Source: Phoronis australis
Taxonomy: Eukaryota > Phoronida > Phoronidae
Direction of reading: 5' to 3'
DNA: 64,000 nucleotides
Assembly (NCBI GenBank): GCA_002633005.1
Contig: NMRA01000076.1
Location: 21,284 to 85,283 of the forward strand
Of the stretch, positions 1-13,642 are shown in pieces. Positions within the stretch are counted from its first letter, which is position 1; every line of letters starts with the position of its first letter. The translations under genes and the position numbers were made by a program. The notes under the pieces are model-generated. The model had not been told where the DNA came from, did not search any database, and saw nothing but the letters and a program-made list of their open reading frames with translations.

Positions 1-32
1 TAACTCAAAATCCTGGATCCGACCCTGAATGA
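1..32 (+). repeat. hAT-like MITE, 3' end fragment
   Basis: The window opens with the terminal piece of a dispersed repeat that ends in GGATCCGxCCCTG. The same end occurs at 2677, 13642 and 59415. Only the last ~30 bp are inside the window. Confidence 0.55.
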
Positions 33-1099
33 ACACTCCTATCCGCTACTACATTCCTTGACTCTAACCCTGGAATGCCAACTTCGATCTCGCGCTAGTC
101 GAGGTTACGCCGAGCATGCGTGGCACTTGCTTGCACTCATTTGTTCCGGTGTTAGTTATTCCTATAGAATTTACTGCCAGTAAAACTTTTCGCAGCTCCG
201 CCGAAAAATAACAGGATGTAATAGTAACATGAACAAGGAAATGAACCAGAGACGTATAAATGACTAATTAAACCAGTAGAGAAATAATTTCAATGGTTTA
301 AAAGATGTCTACCCTATCAAGACAAAGACTTAAGAATATGGATCCCTCACAGTTTCTGAGAAGAATTTAGTCACTCATTCATTTAAAATTATCCATCTTT
401 ATATATTAATTGGACCTTTGGTGCCGTTTGATACAGTTCATCAGTAAAAATTCAGGATGACATTTGCAAAAAAACGTGATAAACAAATTACTCCAACTAC
501 CTATCCGAACTTGGCAGATCAGATAAAAACTTTCTGATGGAAATATGAGCAAACGTCTATTGTAAAGATTTGAAATTTACTGTGGATTGATCAATACATA
601 GGCTGCAGTGTAGGAATTTCCATAGTTGTTTGTAAATTGACTAATTTCTTCTGAAAGTAAAAATTAGTGGTCCCCTTTACATGTATAGTGTGTTACCATA
701 AGAGACATTGGAACACATTTTTACGATTGTTATCTTACTAAAGAAATGGGACTGGAAAATAACAATATTCATGACAAAAAGACAAATGAACACCTGCTCT
801 ATAGTTGTCAACGTTCAAGAGTGATAAAGTGGGACAAATGTATCGAAAACCAGGATTTCCTGACACAAAGCGGGACATCAGGTTCTATGCCAAAACGCAA
901 GGGTGAAATGTTCGCCACAACACACAAAAGTGTCCCGACAGCGTTTTTTGTGGAACGAGAGATGTTGCACCCAAAAGCGCTGGACGCCTTGTTGAAAATA
1001 TCCTACAGTGTAGTTTTGATAGGTTGTCAAAAATGGTTCTGAAACTGGAGATGAAACGATATCAGAGGCCAGTCGGACTAATCCCGGTATCCAAGGGCC
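33..1099. other. Non-genic stretch
   Basis: I see no supported gene. An open frame at 746-1042 has no recognisable motif, coding homology or neighbouring exon signal. Confidence 0.4.
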
Positions 1100-1745
1100 A
1101 CGGCAGTAGATTGCACTTGGAGATGCTGTGGTAAAAGTGAATGGTTATGGCCATATTAGAGAATTCATGGACTATCCACTCTACAGCACGTTATCCAAAA
1201 ATCAAGTCAAGGTGAAAGCAGGCGATCCTGTGATTGAGTAGCAAGTAATTTCCGCACAGCAAAGGCAGTGTGGAAGCAGTCAGAGGGATGTATTGCCATC
1301 TTCAACTGGCCAGTGAAGGCAGACGCCGTAATTCCAAAGATCGAAGCATGTTTCTAGAAGTAATACAATTATTGGAAAGCCCTACTGTCATCAGAATCTT
1401 TCGCGTGCTGGAAGATCTGTCAAACATCGAAATGAATCGGATAGTGGCAGAACCTCACTCTTATTGGAAACCACCTCCAGCTTGTTGTTTGTTGATGTCA
1501 TTGGTCCCCTGCTTTCTATTTTGGACACTAACACAGAGCTGCTGGCAATACTCAATCCAGTTCATGCAGCTTGGAATAGAACACTAACAGACGACGAAGT
1601 TTGTGGAGGATTCTTCGACCACACAACTAGTACCTCGTCGTCTGCTACTAACTTGAAAACTAAATGCATCGATAAAACCCGTTTGAATGCATCTTTGCGT
1701 AAAATGAGCAGTGCAATGCACATTGGTTCTGATTCAAAGAAGTAA
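1100..1745 (+). pseudogene. Degenerate coding-like relic, unidentified
   Basis: Conceptual translation gives protein-like text in changing frames. A stretch around 1110-1240 reads as a soluble protein and ends at a TAG. A second frame covers 1270-1500, and a third, 1464-1745, is rich in Leu, Ile, Val and Asp ('LLFVDVIGPLLSILDTN'). Frame changes and stops inside otherwise protein-like text suggest a decayed exon or transposon ORF. I do not recognise the family and give no function. It may also be chance. Confidence 0.25.
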
Positions 1746-2100
1746 AGTGCTCGCCAAAAACCGAGATTCCACGTTTTTCGATGCCCGTGTACATGTAACT
1801 ATACAAACAATATGATTCATTCAGTCAAGTGCTTTCACAAGTATCATGCTCTAGGTCAAAGCGGAATGTTACCCACTCTAAAACGCCGTTTGTGAACTGA
1901 CTTATCGCCACGAGTTTGAGTGACTTCTTAACTGGCTATTTAGAACGCAGCATTATTGACACACCTTCGTTTCCAAGACGCCATTTTACCCGACAAACAA
2001 CACGTTGCCGGGTAAAACTTAATATTTTTTGTTACTCGACATTACGCAAAGGGGCGGAGCTTGCGATGGGTAAATTGATGTCTGAGACGCACAAATAAAG

Positions 2101-5100
2101 TACACCACACACCACGAATTTTTGTCCGACCGGTCGGCTAGGAGTCGATGACCGGTCGGCAAACTAGCCGACGGGTCGGCTAACTTTTAACCTATATTTT
2201 TAAGCTAGAGTAGCAGTTGTTTAATACTGTAAGTTGTCAGGCTAATGCCACGTCACGTGTCGATGCATATTCGTCTCGTTCAAATAAATTAACTTAGTTT
2301 TAATGTGTCTGTTAATGAGTTCATATCGGTTGTGTAGCAAGGTTGAAGGCGAGCGGTAATATTGAACATTGGATTAAGGACAATGCAAGGTTCCAGTTTT
2401 GGATAACAAGACGTGAAAGTTTTCTTTAAATTTAATCTATAGTGACTCGTGACTGCAACGAATTCTGTTAGACTGGCTGCTACCCGGTCAATACAAAGCT
2501 ATAGTCGAATTGAAAACGCAGTGAGGGATTTAGAGGGGGGAAAGGGAGCCATACCCCCTAAACTTCTCCCAGAGAGATTCCATTTGGCGCAGTTCGGGGG
2601 TGTGAATGTCTGACGGGCAAAACCCTGGCTATTACTCTGCCCTGCCCCCCCAACTCAAAATTTTGGATCCGCCCCTGAAACCCAGCTATTTTAGATAAAG
2701 TCTCCGTCCACACTTGTTTTTTGTTTGTGTTACGCCGAACTGCGTTTTTGCGTTCTTAAAGTTCTTCACAGGTCTCCTATCACGCGCCATTGGTGATGAG
2801 ATATGAAAGAAGAAAAATCATATATGGGCACTTTTGCGACGCATGGTTCATATACGCATGATGACGCCAAATGTAAATAATTCGAGCTTGGTCTATACAT
2901 ATAGGCTCTGGCCAATGTTCGGCATTTTCCAGTCAGCACGCAAGATTATTGAGTTCCGACGCGTTCCTAAAACGCGAAATACTTCTATTTTGGCTTGCTG
3001 GAAAAAGACCTTTCAGTTTCCGAAAATGCGCCCGATCCTAAAAAAAAAACGCCCAGCATGAGAACGTTTTATCGAAAATCCTCGGAAGCGATGTAACTGT
3101 GCGTACAAAAAGTCGTATTTTCCCCCTCCAACTCGAATATGGTGATTACGGCGTTTTAAAAAATCCACTCTTGAAGACAATTTCAAAAGTTAACGATTTT
3201 GGTTATACCCATTTATTGCCTACATACGAATATGCATGTGGACAGAAAGCGTTTTTAAGAGTTTCCAGAGTCGTGTGGCCTAGGTCCTGCCATAATAAGT
3301 CTAATGTGATGAATAACTCTTCAAATTTAGATAAATAAAGTTTAGGACATACCGCTTACAGTGTGCGTTCTAATGCACACGACAATTGTAATATCGGTTG
3401 AATTAATGTAAACATATGTGTATAGTATCTCTGATGAACAAGTCTCAACTCTGCATTGAGAACAAAATTTCGGGGCATAGTAGTTCAGTATTTATTTCCA
3501 TAAGAAATTTTGGAAAGAATGCAAACTAAAACGCTATGGTATGCAATAACAATAGCCTAGATTGTGCAGTTGAAAAACGCTCTGGTGGGATACAATCAAC
3601 CTAGAGATGCTTGTAATGACATGTAATTATAGACAACTACTTCTGTTCGCCGCGAATGCGTCCATATACATGTGTATGAAATTCGCTAAACACACTCTGT
3701 CTGGCACTTCTTTGAATAACGGGCCTCCAATCGTGGGAAGGGTAACAAATAACTACTCCGAAAGCCCACTACTCCGAAAAACACATTATCATGAAATGTT
3801 TTTTTTTTTTTTACTCGACCTTATAACTTTTCTCTCACTTTCACGGATGGGTTATTAATTCGTTACTTAGTATCAAAATGGTCACGCAAAACAACTAAAC
3901 TTTGGACATTGAAGTCTTGCTTGACCAAAAGATAACGTATCATGAGACACATGCGCTCATATTTGGATAAGTGCGTTCTGTACGGAGAAGTATTTTTTGG
4001 AGTACGAGTGGACCTACGGATTAGTGTTTTTTTTTGTAGTAGTAGGTCTTCGCTCCGTGTCTTCTCTCAGAACTGCCTACATTTTGAGAACCAGTTTTGA
4101 CCGTTATTCAATGGAGAACATCGGTTCTCTCAATGTTGGCACACTTTATGTGATTATTCAGCAAGGAGTTGGTTTATTTTTAACGTGTTATTGTTTGTTG
4201 ATGGCTCAGTGCCATAATACGTATGCCTTATTATGCAATTCAGCACCATTGTATCCCCTTGCCTGTAATAAACAAATTTCCATTAATGTCAAGCACTTGA
4301 CCGTGTAGTTTTGAATCTAATCGCCAGGTGTGCTTCGCCTAATACAGTCAGTAATCATATTTTTGCAGTAGCTAAAACACTATCAAATTTTGTGATGTTT
4401 TGATTTGTGCCTCCCGATTCAACATCCGAGTATGAATTTTTGCTACAGGGGATATGAATATTTCGCTCGCATATGTCGTATCTCTAATGTTAACGAAAAA
4501 CGAAACCAAAAGCAGAGAAACAGGTCGTAATAAAGGAATTACAGCCGAAGCAACAGATGTAAATCTGTTGTCAACTACAGTACAATAAGTTCGGACCGCT
4601 ACTGGAAAAAGTTGAGTAAAGCAATATATTTTTTGTAACTTTTCTTTCAAGAAACTTGAATTCACGCTGTCTTTGAGTAACTCTTACAACCAACCAACCC
4701 ATGACCATTTGAATTTTGTTTTGAAACCTCTGTCGTAGAACTGGATATTGTATGCGTTTCTTTTTGTAAGGTATTCTTTTTAATCACTGCTTTATTTTTA
4801 ACGCCATCGATGATAACGTAATTATTACCACCTGGGCTTTTTCTTTAGGTTGAGTGAGTTGTTACTCCGAAGAGCTGTTATTCCGGGGATTTTATTTTCA
4901 GACGCGAAAAACGCGGAACTGTATGCCTAAACCCACGGGTTCGGAAGGCTGTAACTTCGAAGTCATGTGGTTACAATTTTCATGAACTTCGACAATGACA
5001 TACTACACGGAACTATCACTGTTGAGGCTACAACCAATCCTAGCTTTGCGCATGCCGTTTTCATGCATCGGCGACGTTAAAATCTGAGCTATCTTCAAAC

Positions 5101-5831
5101 CATTTTTGATGTTGTTCCCAAAATAAACTTTTTTATATATTGCTGTACCAACATATTAAGAAATTATACAACAATAAACAATAATTGAAAGCGCAATGTA
5201 CAGCGTGATAAAGTGATGACCAAGAGTAAAAACGGATGGGCTCAAATGCGCGTTGCTTGTTGCGCATTCCCCACACGAAAACATTTGCGGTCGTAAGACA
5301 TCCAGCGTTGCTTTCTGATTTTTAAGTAATTGTACTGTAACATTTCTTGGTTGTTGAGACTTTTTATACATGATGCAGAAAAGTCTAATATTTAGAGTTC
5401 GAAATTTTATTTCCACAACTATATCATTTAACATGTGATTTTACCACGCTGTCAGCAATTCAATATAAAGTTTAACATTTATTGTACATTGGTGTAATTT
5501 CGCGCAATTAGTAAAGCTGTAGGTTCATTTGATTTTACCACGAAAATTGATAAAACGGTGACAAGACTGATGTGGCCACTGGAGAACGAACAGCGAACAA
5601 TCATAAAATGGTAATCGCCGTCAGAGGATACGCATAATCCGAATTGGTCGTCTGTGGTAGGCGACCACTTTGTCGACCCAAGTGCCGACTGCAGAGGCGA
5701 CTCAGCAGACGTCTCATATACCCAACTGATGTTGGTCGGCTGCTGGTCGGCTTGACGACCGGTCGTTGACCAGTCGTTAAACCACTCGTCGACCGGTCCT
5801 CGACCGGTCGGACATCGTGGTGTGTGCTGTA
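2101..5831 (+). mobile_element. TA-flanked DNA transposon, copy A (3.7 kb, non-autonomous)
   Basis: Terminal inverted repeats bound this element. The left end starts TA-CACCACACACCACG and is followed by a GTCCGACCGGTCGG block. The right end is its inverse, ending CGTGGTGTGTGCTG-TA. Both ends carry subterminal clusters of GACCGGTCGG-like palindromes (about 2128-2190 and 5745-5815). The interior matches the element at 12336-17004 in opposite orientation at several collinear places: 2200-2215 with 16880-16895, 3110-3200 with 16500-16570, 4960-4990 with 12905-12925, and 5100-5480 with 12430-12800. The TA flanks suggest a Tc1/mariner-type target, but no transposase is legible, so the superfamily is tentative. 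Confidence 0.65.
2519..2677 (+). repeat. hAT-like MITE (~160 bp)
   Basis: The element starts CAGTGAGGGATTTAGAGG and ends GGATCCGCCCCTG, so the ends are imperfect inverted repeats of the CAGGGGCGGATCC type. Related copies lie at 13559-13642, 48395-48519, 55188-55322 and 59252-59415. It sits inside transposon copy A. Assignment to hAT rests on the CAGGGGCGGATCC terminus; no clear 8-bp target duplication is visible. Confidence 0.6.
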
Positions 5832-5925
5832 GCACGTGTTCGTTGAGTATTGACATTTTAGAATGTTTTGTGAAAAGTATATTGGGCGGATGCATCCTTC
5901 TGCTGCATCTGTGGCAGATTGTCAC
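5479..5925 (-). other. Long open frame across a transposon end, probably not a gene
   Basis: This 148-codon frame spans the right terminal repeat of transposon copy A. It is open partly because the GTCGG-rich subterminal array lacks stop codons. It has no recognisable domain, and I do not consider it a gene. Confidence 0.3.
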
Positions 5926-6560
5926 CCACCTTTACAGCTCAATATATGTAACTTTTGTATATATCGATATCTGTAGTAATTTAGTTTGTCATAATATATA
6001 ATTGACTTTTATCTCATTCTCACGTGTTGTTTGACTTCTTCGGTGTCGTTTCACAGTTGCGCTTATAAATATTATTTGAGTATTATTTTTTGTGTAAGCT
6101 ATACTGCTTTGTTCTCATAGTCATATTGGTTTAATTCTCGGGTCAGTGACATTTTTGTTCTCCCAGTACTGATTTAATTGAACCACGTGATTTCTTCGTC
6201 TCGTCACAACACTGTGCAATTGTTCATAATTTCTCTTCAATTTTGTATTTTTCAGTCAATTTATTACCCTTCCTCCCTCATTCCGTTTTATTTAACTATT
6301 TACTCTCAATTTTCTCATGTTGATGTCAAGGTGTTACTTTGGCATATTGTTACCCATCTTTATACATCAGCATATTATATACCTTCATAGTACCTGAAGT
6401 AGTGCTGATTGTCCGGCAGGTTGTCACCCACCTTTACGGCTCAACATAACTTTTGTATCTATTGATATCTGTAGTTTTATCTCATCGTCAATGTTGTTTC
6501 ACTGTAGACTAGCTTCGGTATCGCTTCGCAGGTAACGTATATAAAAGTATTTTAATACTT
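5912..6560 (+). repeat. Spaced direct repeat (two units, ~500 bp apart)
   Basis: A ~150 bp segment beginning GGCAGATTGTCACCCACC at about 5913 recurs at about 6416 (GGCAGGTTGTCACCCACC). Both continue through TTTACxGCTCAA and a GATATCTGTAG word. A weaker third trace (TTGTTACCCATCTTTATAC) lies at 6345-6365. It is of unknown nature and could be the remains of a terminally repeated element. Confidence 0.5.
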
Positions 6561-9500
6561 AGAAAACGTCGACTACCGCGCAAGCATGGAGTTAGTAGAA
6601 GCGCCAAGTCCCTATATTATATTTTTGTCGTTCATATTGTTGGTAAATGTCATTTGTTAATAACGGTAATTAAAATAGATGCAATCTGATAAAATACAAA
6701 CAAATATACTATGAAGACGGGCTCGAAAACCGCCGAATGTCAGCAAGAAACGCGAACCAATGGAATGCACTTGAGAAAAGAACGCGCAAAAGCAGATTTT
6801 TGAAAGAATAAAAAATGTAGTACAGACAACCAATAACAGAACAAGAGCAATGCGGATTGTTTATATGCGCCCACCGAGTGCATTGCATATAGCGCAGATA
6901 CATGTACAAGGGATGATTACAGCTTGTATTTGTAGCTGCAGTACCAGGCATCACAAATAGGTAAGCTATTTTGGGATCTGTGCCTATGTTTCTATTGTGA
7001 ATTAATTTAATGCAAACTGTTGCATAATATATGTGCACGATTTATGCAAATCAACGCCGACAATACTTGAAATTATGTTTCTGTTCAAACCTTTCTACAT
7101 GCAGATTATTTTCATATTTGCACTGTTTTTGTAGTCGTGAACTTAAGTATATTCAAATTAACGTCGCCATTTTTAAGATACTACTTGTTTATATCTGCTG
7201 TTCCTTGACACGTGAGGTAAGTTGTATTGATATTTACATCCATATTTCTATAGTCAACTCAATTAATGAAAGCAGTTTGCAGTTAGAGACTTTCAATTCC
7301 CCAAACACAAGCCTACTGCATCTTATATCCAAACATATCATAAAGAAGAAAGCAAAGCACGTCTTGAAGCAGGTGCCCAAGACAGAACACGAATCTGTCA
7401 AAAAGGTCATATGTAGATCCACTGGATCCCGAGGACCATCCCAAAGGTGCAGTTGTGGAAGCAAGCAGTGGCAGCAACAGTTAACGTACGTGAAGCAATA
7501 AGCCTTGGAGAGCCAATGATAGTAAACTTCGAGTCGAGATGCCTGGTGAAGGTGACACCCATCATTGTGTTTGATCCCACACTATGTATTTTGGCTTTAC
7601 ATGTTCACTCAGGCAGACGTTTCACATACTCTGGTTAACAACATTGAAGTGAACAGGTCAATACAGTTCAACCTTATGCTCCATTTCCTCCCATGTACAA
7701 TAGTCTGTCCCCTGCATGTCTCTGTTTACTCTATTTGTTATGATAGTGTGGGTTGTGACCTGTAACCACTTCAGATAGGGACTGGGACAAAAATAACAAC
7801 ATGACCTTTGACCTTGATTCGACACTGACCTTCATCTCTAATTTCGGACTGAAGACAACAAAAAGTATCTCTACCAAGCTGCAAACAACAGTTTGCCTAC
7901 TATATGTAAACTTAATTCTTTCTCAAGGAGATCTTATCACACACCGAGAAGAGGATCAGATGATGGCCAAAAGTAACGCAAAATGAGGCCCACGCTATGA
8001 TGACAGGATAAAGTGGCAAAGTCCGAAAGAATTATTCCCTCTCTCACTAAGTTTGGATCAGCTATAAAATCGTACTTGTGTTTGATTCTTATAACAGCAA
8101 ATCAAACTATCCCCTGGCTCAAAAAGTGGCAATCCTAAATAGTCATCTGGTTGTTTCACACTCTTTTATTTTAGATTCTGTTACAGGGAACACGCCTAAA
8201 ATCTGATAAGCTACATTTCTCTGAAAAATGTTGAGCTCTGAAGTTTCTAAAGAGCTTTCTATAAATGAAAACAATTTGGCTATGGGAAAATATATATTTC
8301 ACTAATAAAATTAAAACGGACTAAACAGAAAGGAAAGGTCAAAATTCCAACTACTAAAGACTTTATCAACTTGTGAATAATGAGAACAAAAAACTAATAA
8401 TTTACAGGCGACATTTAAAAATCTTGTTGTTGAAGAAAAAAAAGAATACTAAACTCTATGAAACGTGAACAAATCAGATTATTCAAGCGTAAAAATAAGT
8501 TCCTAGGTTATTCGGACGTAAAGTCATCTATATAGGCCAGATTCTTCTGCAGTTTGATCAAAGTTGTGCAGTACCACAATGTTGTTATTTTGTCATAATT
8601 TTTGTCTTATTGAGTGTGTTTTGGTCCATTTGTTTGCCTGTCATCGCTCAAAAGTCTCTCGGACCCTCTTTTTATGCCAGGAATGACATGGTTTTCAAGT
8701 TGGTCTTGTTATCTCTTAGCTTACGAAATTGTCTCTTTATGTAAGTCGTTTTAAAACCGTGATTGAAATTTTAATTTAAGAATAACTGTTCACTTTGGAT
8801 TTACTCTTATGTTAGCACAGCAAAAAATCCAGGTATGTTTCTGTCTTTGTTTTCTGTTGAGTTGCTTGCAAGCGACAGGGTTACCTTAAACCTATGTGTC
8901 GGAAACAGTGGTACAGTAGTTGCTTTCTGTATGACAGGGCACAAGTGTTTCGATTCAGTAAAGTGTCGCAGAATGAAAGAGTGGTCTTACCACATTCTAG
9001 CTATTCTCGTTTACATGGCGCAAATACTTGAAGTGTACTGCACAATTGCATTTCTTGTACAATTAGCTTGCTGTGGAGTCACTCTGACGTGTGTATGGTG
9101 TGTATGGACTCATTCTATTAATACTATAAGTTACAGTGAACACAGTTGTTGCTCATCACTCTGATCTTTGATTTCGAATGATAAATTTTGATTGCGGTCA
9201 CTGTGTAGCTCATTTAGCCATCCGTTGTTTTGCTTAAGTTGTTTTGTTTTTGTACAGAAAACATTGAGGACGTTTACTCATTTCATCAGTTTACCAGACA
9301 CTTACTATATTGTTTTATAGGGAGTATGGATAAAAATGATATTGTACCTGCTTTCTAGCCTAAGTCAGACTTCAGTCAAACTTGAATAGAAGAGCATCTA
9401 AGTGCATGCATCACACGAAGGCGAACACAATTTCGTTTATATATGAACTACCTGTAGACTATGGTGAGTTATAGCAGAAAACATGAAAAATAAAGTTTGA

Positions 9501-12335
9501 TTTCCAGTATAAAGATTAGATCCAGAATCAATGATATAATTTTTGGTCTTGCAAGGTTTAAAAATTGAAACTGAAATAAAATGATTTAGTGGGTGAGAAA
9601 CCGATCGCAGAAACAATATTGTTCATGTTCATTTGATTCCTAGAACACCCACTTAAGTCCATGTTTCATGAACTTTTACTTGACTTGCTTTCTTAGTCCG
9701 ATTATTAGCAAAAGGGCAAGATCGAGAGAAGGGATAACCCAAGAATGCTACACCCCACAATGTTATATTGGAACGCTAGATGGATTCATTTTGTAGATTT
9801 CAAGAGATGGAACAAATTTTATGTAGCCTGCCAAGCTATTAAAATCTGCAACTGTCTTACTTGAGGAAAACCTTTTTTTATATTCTGTCCTGTTTATGGT
9901 CTTCTGATACTTACAGTGTATTATTCCTGGGTATGTAGGACAGGGCAGTTAGAGTTTATGACCGTTGAGTTTTGTCATATTTATTTTATGGCGGAGCGTT
10001 GTCAATATAGGCCTAAGTGTACCTAGTAACAGATTTGTGTTCCAGTAAATGTCGGATCCAACTGAATTGAGGGATTATATTAGAGTTGGTTGAAATCTGA
10101 CTTTTGCTGAAGTAGAGAGCATATACCAGTACGGTACAGAAACTTTGTACCAGCTGGACATTTCCCTTTTACTGTCACGGTGAGATTTTACTGCGTGACG
10201 GTTATATTTTGAAATAAATATATTTTGTAATCAATGAAAACTTGATTGCCTGAAATGGTTACAGTATCTCAATGTGTCGTATCTGTGTCAGCATTTTTGT
10301 TGTCCTTCTCGTTCTGGATGGACAATCAGATGAAAGTGTGCTTGTTATTAACAGAAAAAAATCTGCAATTCCGTACATCCTGGTCGGATAAAAGGCGCAT
10401 ATTGATTGGTGTAAACATTAATATTGGTAAAATTTAAAAATACGATTGCCTTTTAACTGAAAACTTCCGCGTTGTGTTATTTTATAACAGAGTCTATGAC
10501 ACAACTGTTTGAACTGTGAGACTATGTCGTTTCAAACCGTACAAATTACCAGTTCACCACGCTAAGATAAATTAGGTACTAGGGTAATTAACACTAAAGA
10601 CACCACAGCACCCCTGACAAACGTCTCCATATTAATGTATTATTTCTCCTTGGTATAACCTGATGTGGACAATTCCAATCACCTTTCGGGAAATTGGTTC
10701 TGTGCAAATGCATACTTCGACCTCCGGCTTCGGCCGCCCAAGCCTTGAGTGGTGTTCACAGGCACACGAGGCTAACCGATGTATATGAGCGTGTCTTAAA
10801 CCAGTACAGGGTGTTTTTGGTGTCGTACATTCTTCTTTTTTCATTGAAATACTTGACGCTAACATGTCAGTTTCTATAACTCCATAGTTTTGCAAAATTT
10901 TGCTCTCAACTTTTATTCAAACTGGCCTGTGCCCTCAATTCCGAATGTGTACATGTACACAAACATGTACTGTACGGTTCCATTGCTCAATTGTTGCGTA
11001 AAATGCCACGACTTTACATGCACGCTATACTGCTGTTTGTATACTCATCGATTTCCATGGGTTTCTATTAATTTTTTTCTACTTAGTACACGAACGCATG
11101 CCTCAAGTCTTTTTGTTAGAATAAATCAAGTGGAGTCGTGTCAAGGAATTTTTAGACCCATACTAAAAACTTGGGGAATACAGTAATGTAATGGCGCGCC
11201 GGAGGAGCGGCACCCTTGACAGCTGAACGTCTTGTCGGTTTATAAACAACTGAAAAATAGGTACTGTACTATACAATTATAGCGACGAACTTTGCTGTAT
11301 AATATCATTGTCTAAACTTTATACATTTTAGTGATTGTCTTTTCCACTGAGCCAGCAAAACCTCCCAGGCCCCGGCAGCACTCCGTGAGAATTTCAGCCA
11401 TTAGGAATTTTGTATTGCAATGGCTTATATGACCGTTTAAGCAATGCAAGGATCGCATATTTATATTGCTTTATTTTACGCCAATATTTTAAAACCTCGT
11501 TAGTATTTAAATTTTCAAATTTTATTCTGAATATTCCTCGGCTTCCATAAGAACACCGTGCTTTTGTTTACATAGCGTTCATCATCAATGTGACGGACCG
11601 AGTCTCACGCGCTGTCTGGCTTGTGAGCATAGTCGAGTCGTCTCTAAATATTTTGGACACAACAGTGAAAATATCAAAATACTTTGCATGTGGTGCCTAC
11701 TATTGCAGCTTCAGATACAACTTTGAATAGTGGTCAGGCGACGTATCCACCAAGAATCTTGCTTCATTAAATTCCCAGACCCTGGACAATAGGTGGAAAA
11801 AGTAAAATAATCTGAGAGTTATAAGCTAAAATTGAATTCAGATTGCATGATGGGCAGGCTTAATTTTCATTTATGATCGACGTATGTCTCGAATAACAGA
11901 TAAATGATACGCCGTGCGTCGCAAGCTCGTTACCAGTGGCCGAAGTTTGCGATATAAGGTCATTTATTATGACTAATACAATTACAAGTAAATATAGTGA
12001 ATACAGATCAGTAAAATAAAAAATAATAATCTCTGATAAGATGGGCAATAAAAAAGCGCCGGCCACGTGGAAGTACGAGAGCATGACGAAAACGGGGTGG
12101 TAGAGGGGGGGAATGAAAGTTTTTGAGCCTAAGACAATATGGCCGGAACAAAGGTGAAGTGAAAACGATATTACAATAACAAAGAAAACGCCTAAGGATA
12201 CGTGACAACCATCAGCCTATGAGAGCCAAGAGCTGATCAAAACTCAAGGGACGTGATAACAACAGACCGATACGAAGGCTGGGAAAACGACGTGAAATAG
12301 ACCGAAATGAGAGGGAAAAGAGTAAGACGGGTCCA
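6561..12335. other. Intergenic stretch without recognisable genes
   Basis: There are scattered short open frames on both strands, the longest 7031-7501 (156 codons). None shows a domain, a splice-consistent neighbour or homology to another part of the window. AT-rich homopolymer runs and tacatgta words are frequent. I see no convincing RNA gene. Confidence 0.4.
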
Positions 12336-13229
12336 TACAGCACACATCACGAATTTTTGTCCGACCTGCCGGTCGGAAATTGGTCGACAACCAGTCTATA
12401 AATACGAATTGCATGGATTTACACCAATGTAAACTTTACGCTGAATTGCTGACGGCGTGGTAAAATCAAACATTAAATGATATCGCGGAAACATAACTTC
12501 GAACTCTAGATATGATACTTTTTATACACTATACATAAAAGTATCAACGACCAAGAAATTCGAAATGTTACAGTAAATTTGCATAAAAATCCGAATACTG
12601 CACTGGATGTTTTACGACCTCAAGTGTTTTCATGCCAGAGAATGCTTAACAAGTAGCACGCATTTGCGCTCATCCGTTATTGCTCTTGATCATCACTTCA
12701 TCACTCTGTATGTTGCACTTTCCCACAGGTAATTATTGTTTATTTTTGTACAGTTTCTTAATATGTTGGTACAGCAATAGAAAAAAAGTTTATTTTAGCG
12801 CACATGTTAAGAACTGGGCGCATGAAAACTGAAGAATGTGATCGGTTATAGTGTCATCCATGATCCATCATCATTCTGAATTTGTTGTTTCTTTCGGAGT
12901 AAAAAGTAGTTTCGAAGTTAGAGCCTTCCTATCTAGCCAGCTAGCTGTATGAAGACTCGTCAAGACACAGCAAGGTGCTACTGTGTATTGAGGTCTGACA
13001 GGACCACGAAATTGCACACAACCCGAATAGTTACGCTTGTCACCTCGTCGTGAAACTTGTATCAACATGAGCTAAAGACCGGCGGGTGTGCATGCAAAAT
13101 CTGGGAGTCAACTGACACTCACCTTGCCCGTTACAGCCGTTTAAACGAAAAATATCCGACGTCATTTTCTTGCGTAATTCTCCGCCTTTTGTAACAAAGA
13201 AAGGTATGTCGTCTTTTAGAAAGGCCGTA

Positions 13230-13558
13230 NNNNNNNNNNNNNNNNNNNNNNNNNNNNNNNNNNNNNNNNNNNNNNNNNNNNNNNNNNNNNNNNNNNNNNN
13301 NNNNNNNNNNNNNNNNNNNNNNNNNNNNNNNNNNNNNNNNNNNNNNNNNNNNNNNNNNNNNNNNNNNNNNNNNNNNNNNNNNNNNNNNNNNNNNNNNNNN
13401 NNNNNNNNNNNNNNNNNNNNNNNNNNNNNNNNNNNNNNNNNNNNNNNNNNNNNNNNNNNNNNNNNNNNNNNNNNNNNNNNNNNNNNNNNNNNNNNNNNNN
13501 NNNNNNNNNNNNNNNNNNNNNNNNNNNNNNNNNNNNNNNNNNNNNNNNNNNNNNNNNN
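13230..13558. other. Assembly gap (329 N)
   Basis: This is a run of N. The 141-codon frame drawn through it is not evidence of coding. Confidence 0.99.
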
Positions 13559-13642
13559 ATTTGGCAGTTCGGGGTGCGAAAACCCTGGCTATTAAGGCCT
13601 ACTCTACCCTCCCCTCAGCTCAAAATCCTGCATCCGCCCCTG
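13559..13642 (+). repeat. hAT-like MITE, partial (5' part in the gap)
   Basis: It begins inside the conserved TTTGGCAGTTCGGGG segment and ends CATCCGCCCCTG, as in the other copies. The gap probably opens within or beside this repeat. Confidence 0.55.

Noticed and set aside
7031-7501. 156-codon plus-strand frame
   Set aside because: Low-complexity, Cys/Ile-rich start and no recognisable family; overlapping frames on the other strand are equally open.
8835-9164. 109-codon plus-strand frame with hydrophobic stretches
   Set aside because: No signal-peptide or membrane-protein pattern that holds up, no neighbours and no repeats; treated as chance.
13170-13595. 141-codon frame
   Set aside because: It is almost entirely the N gap; only short flanks are real sequence.
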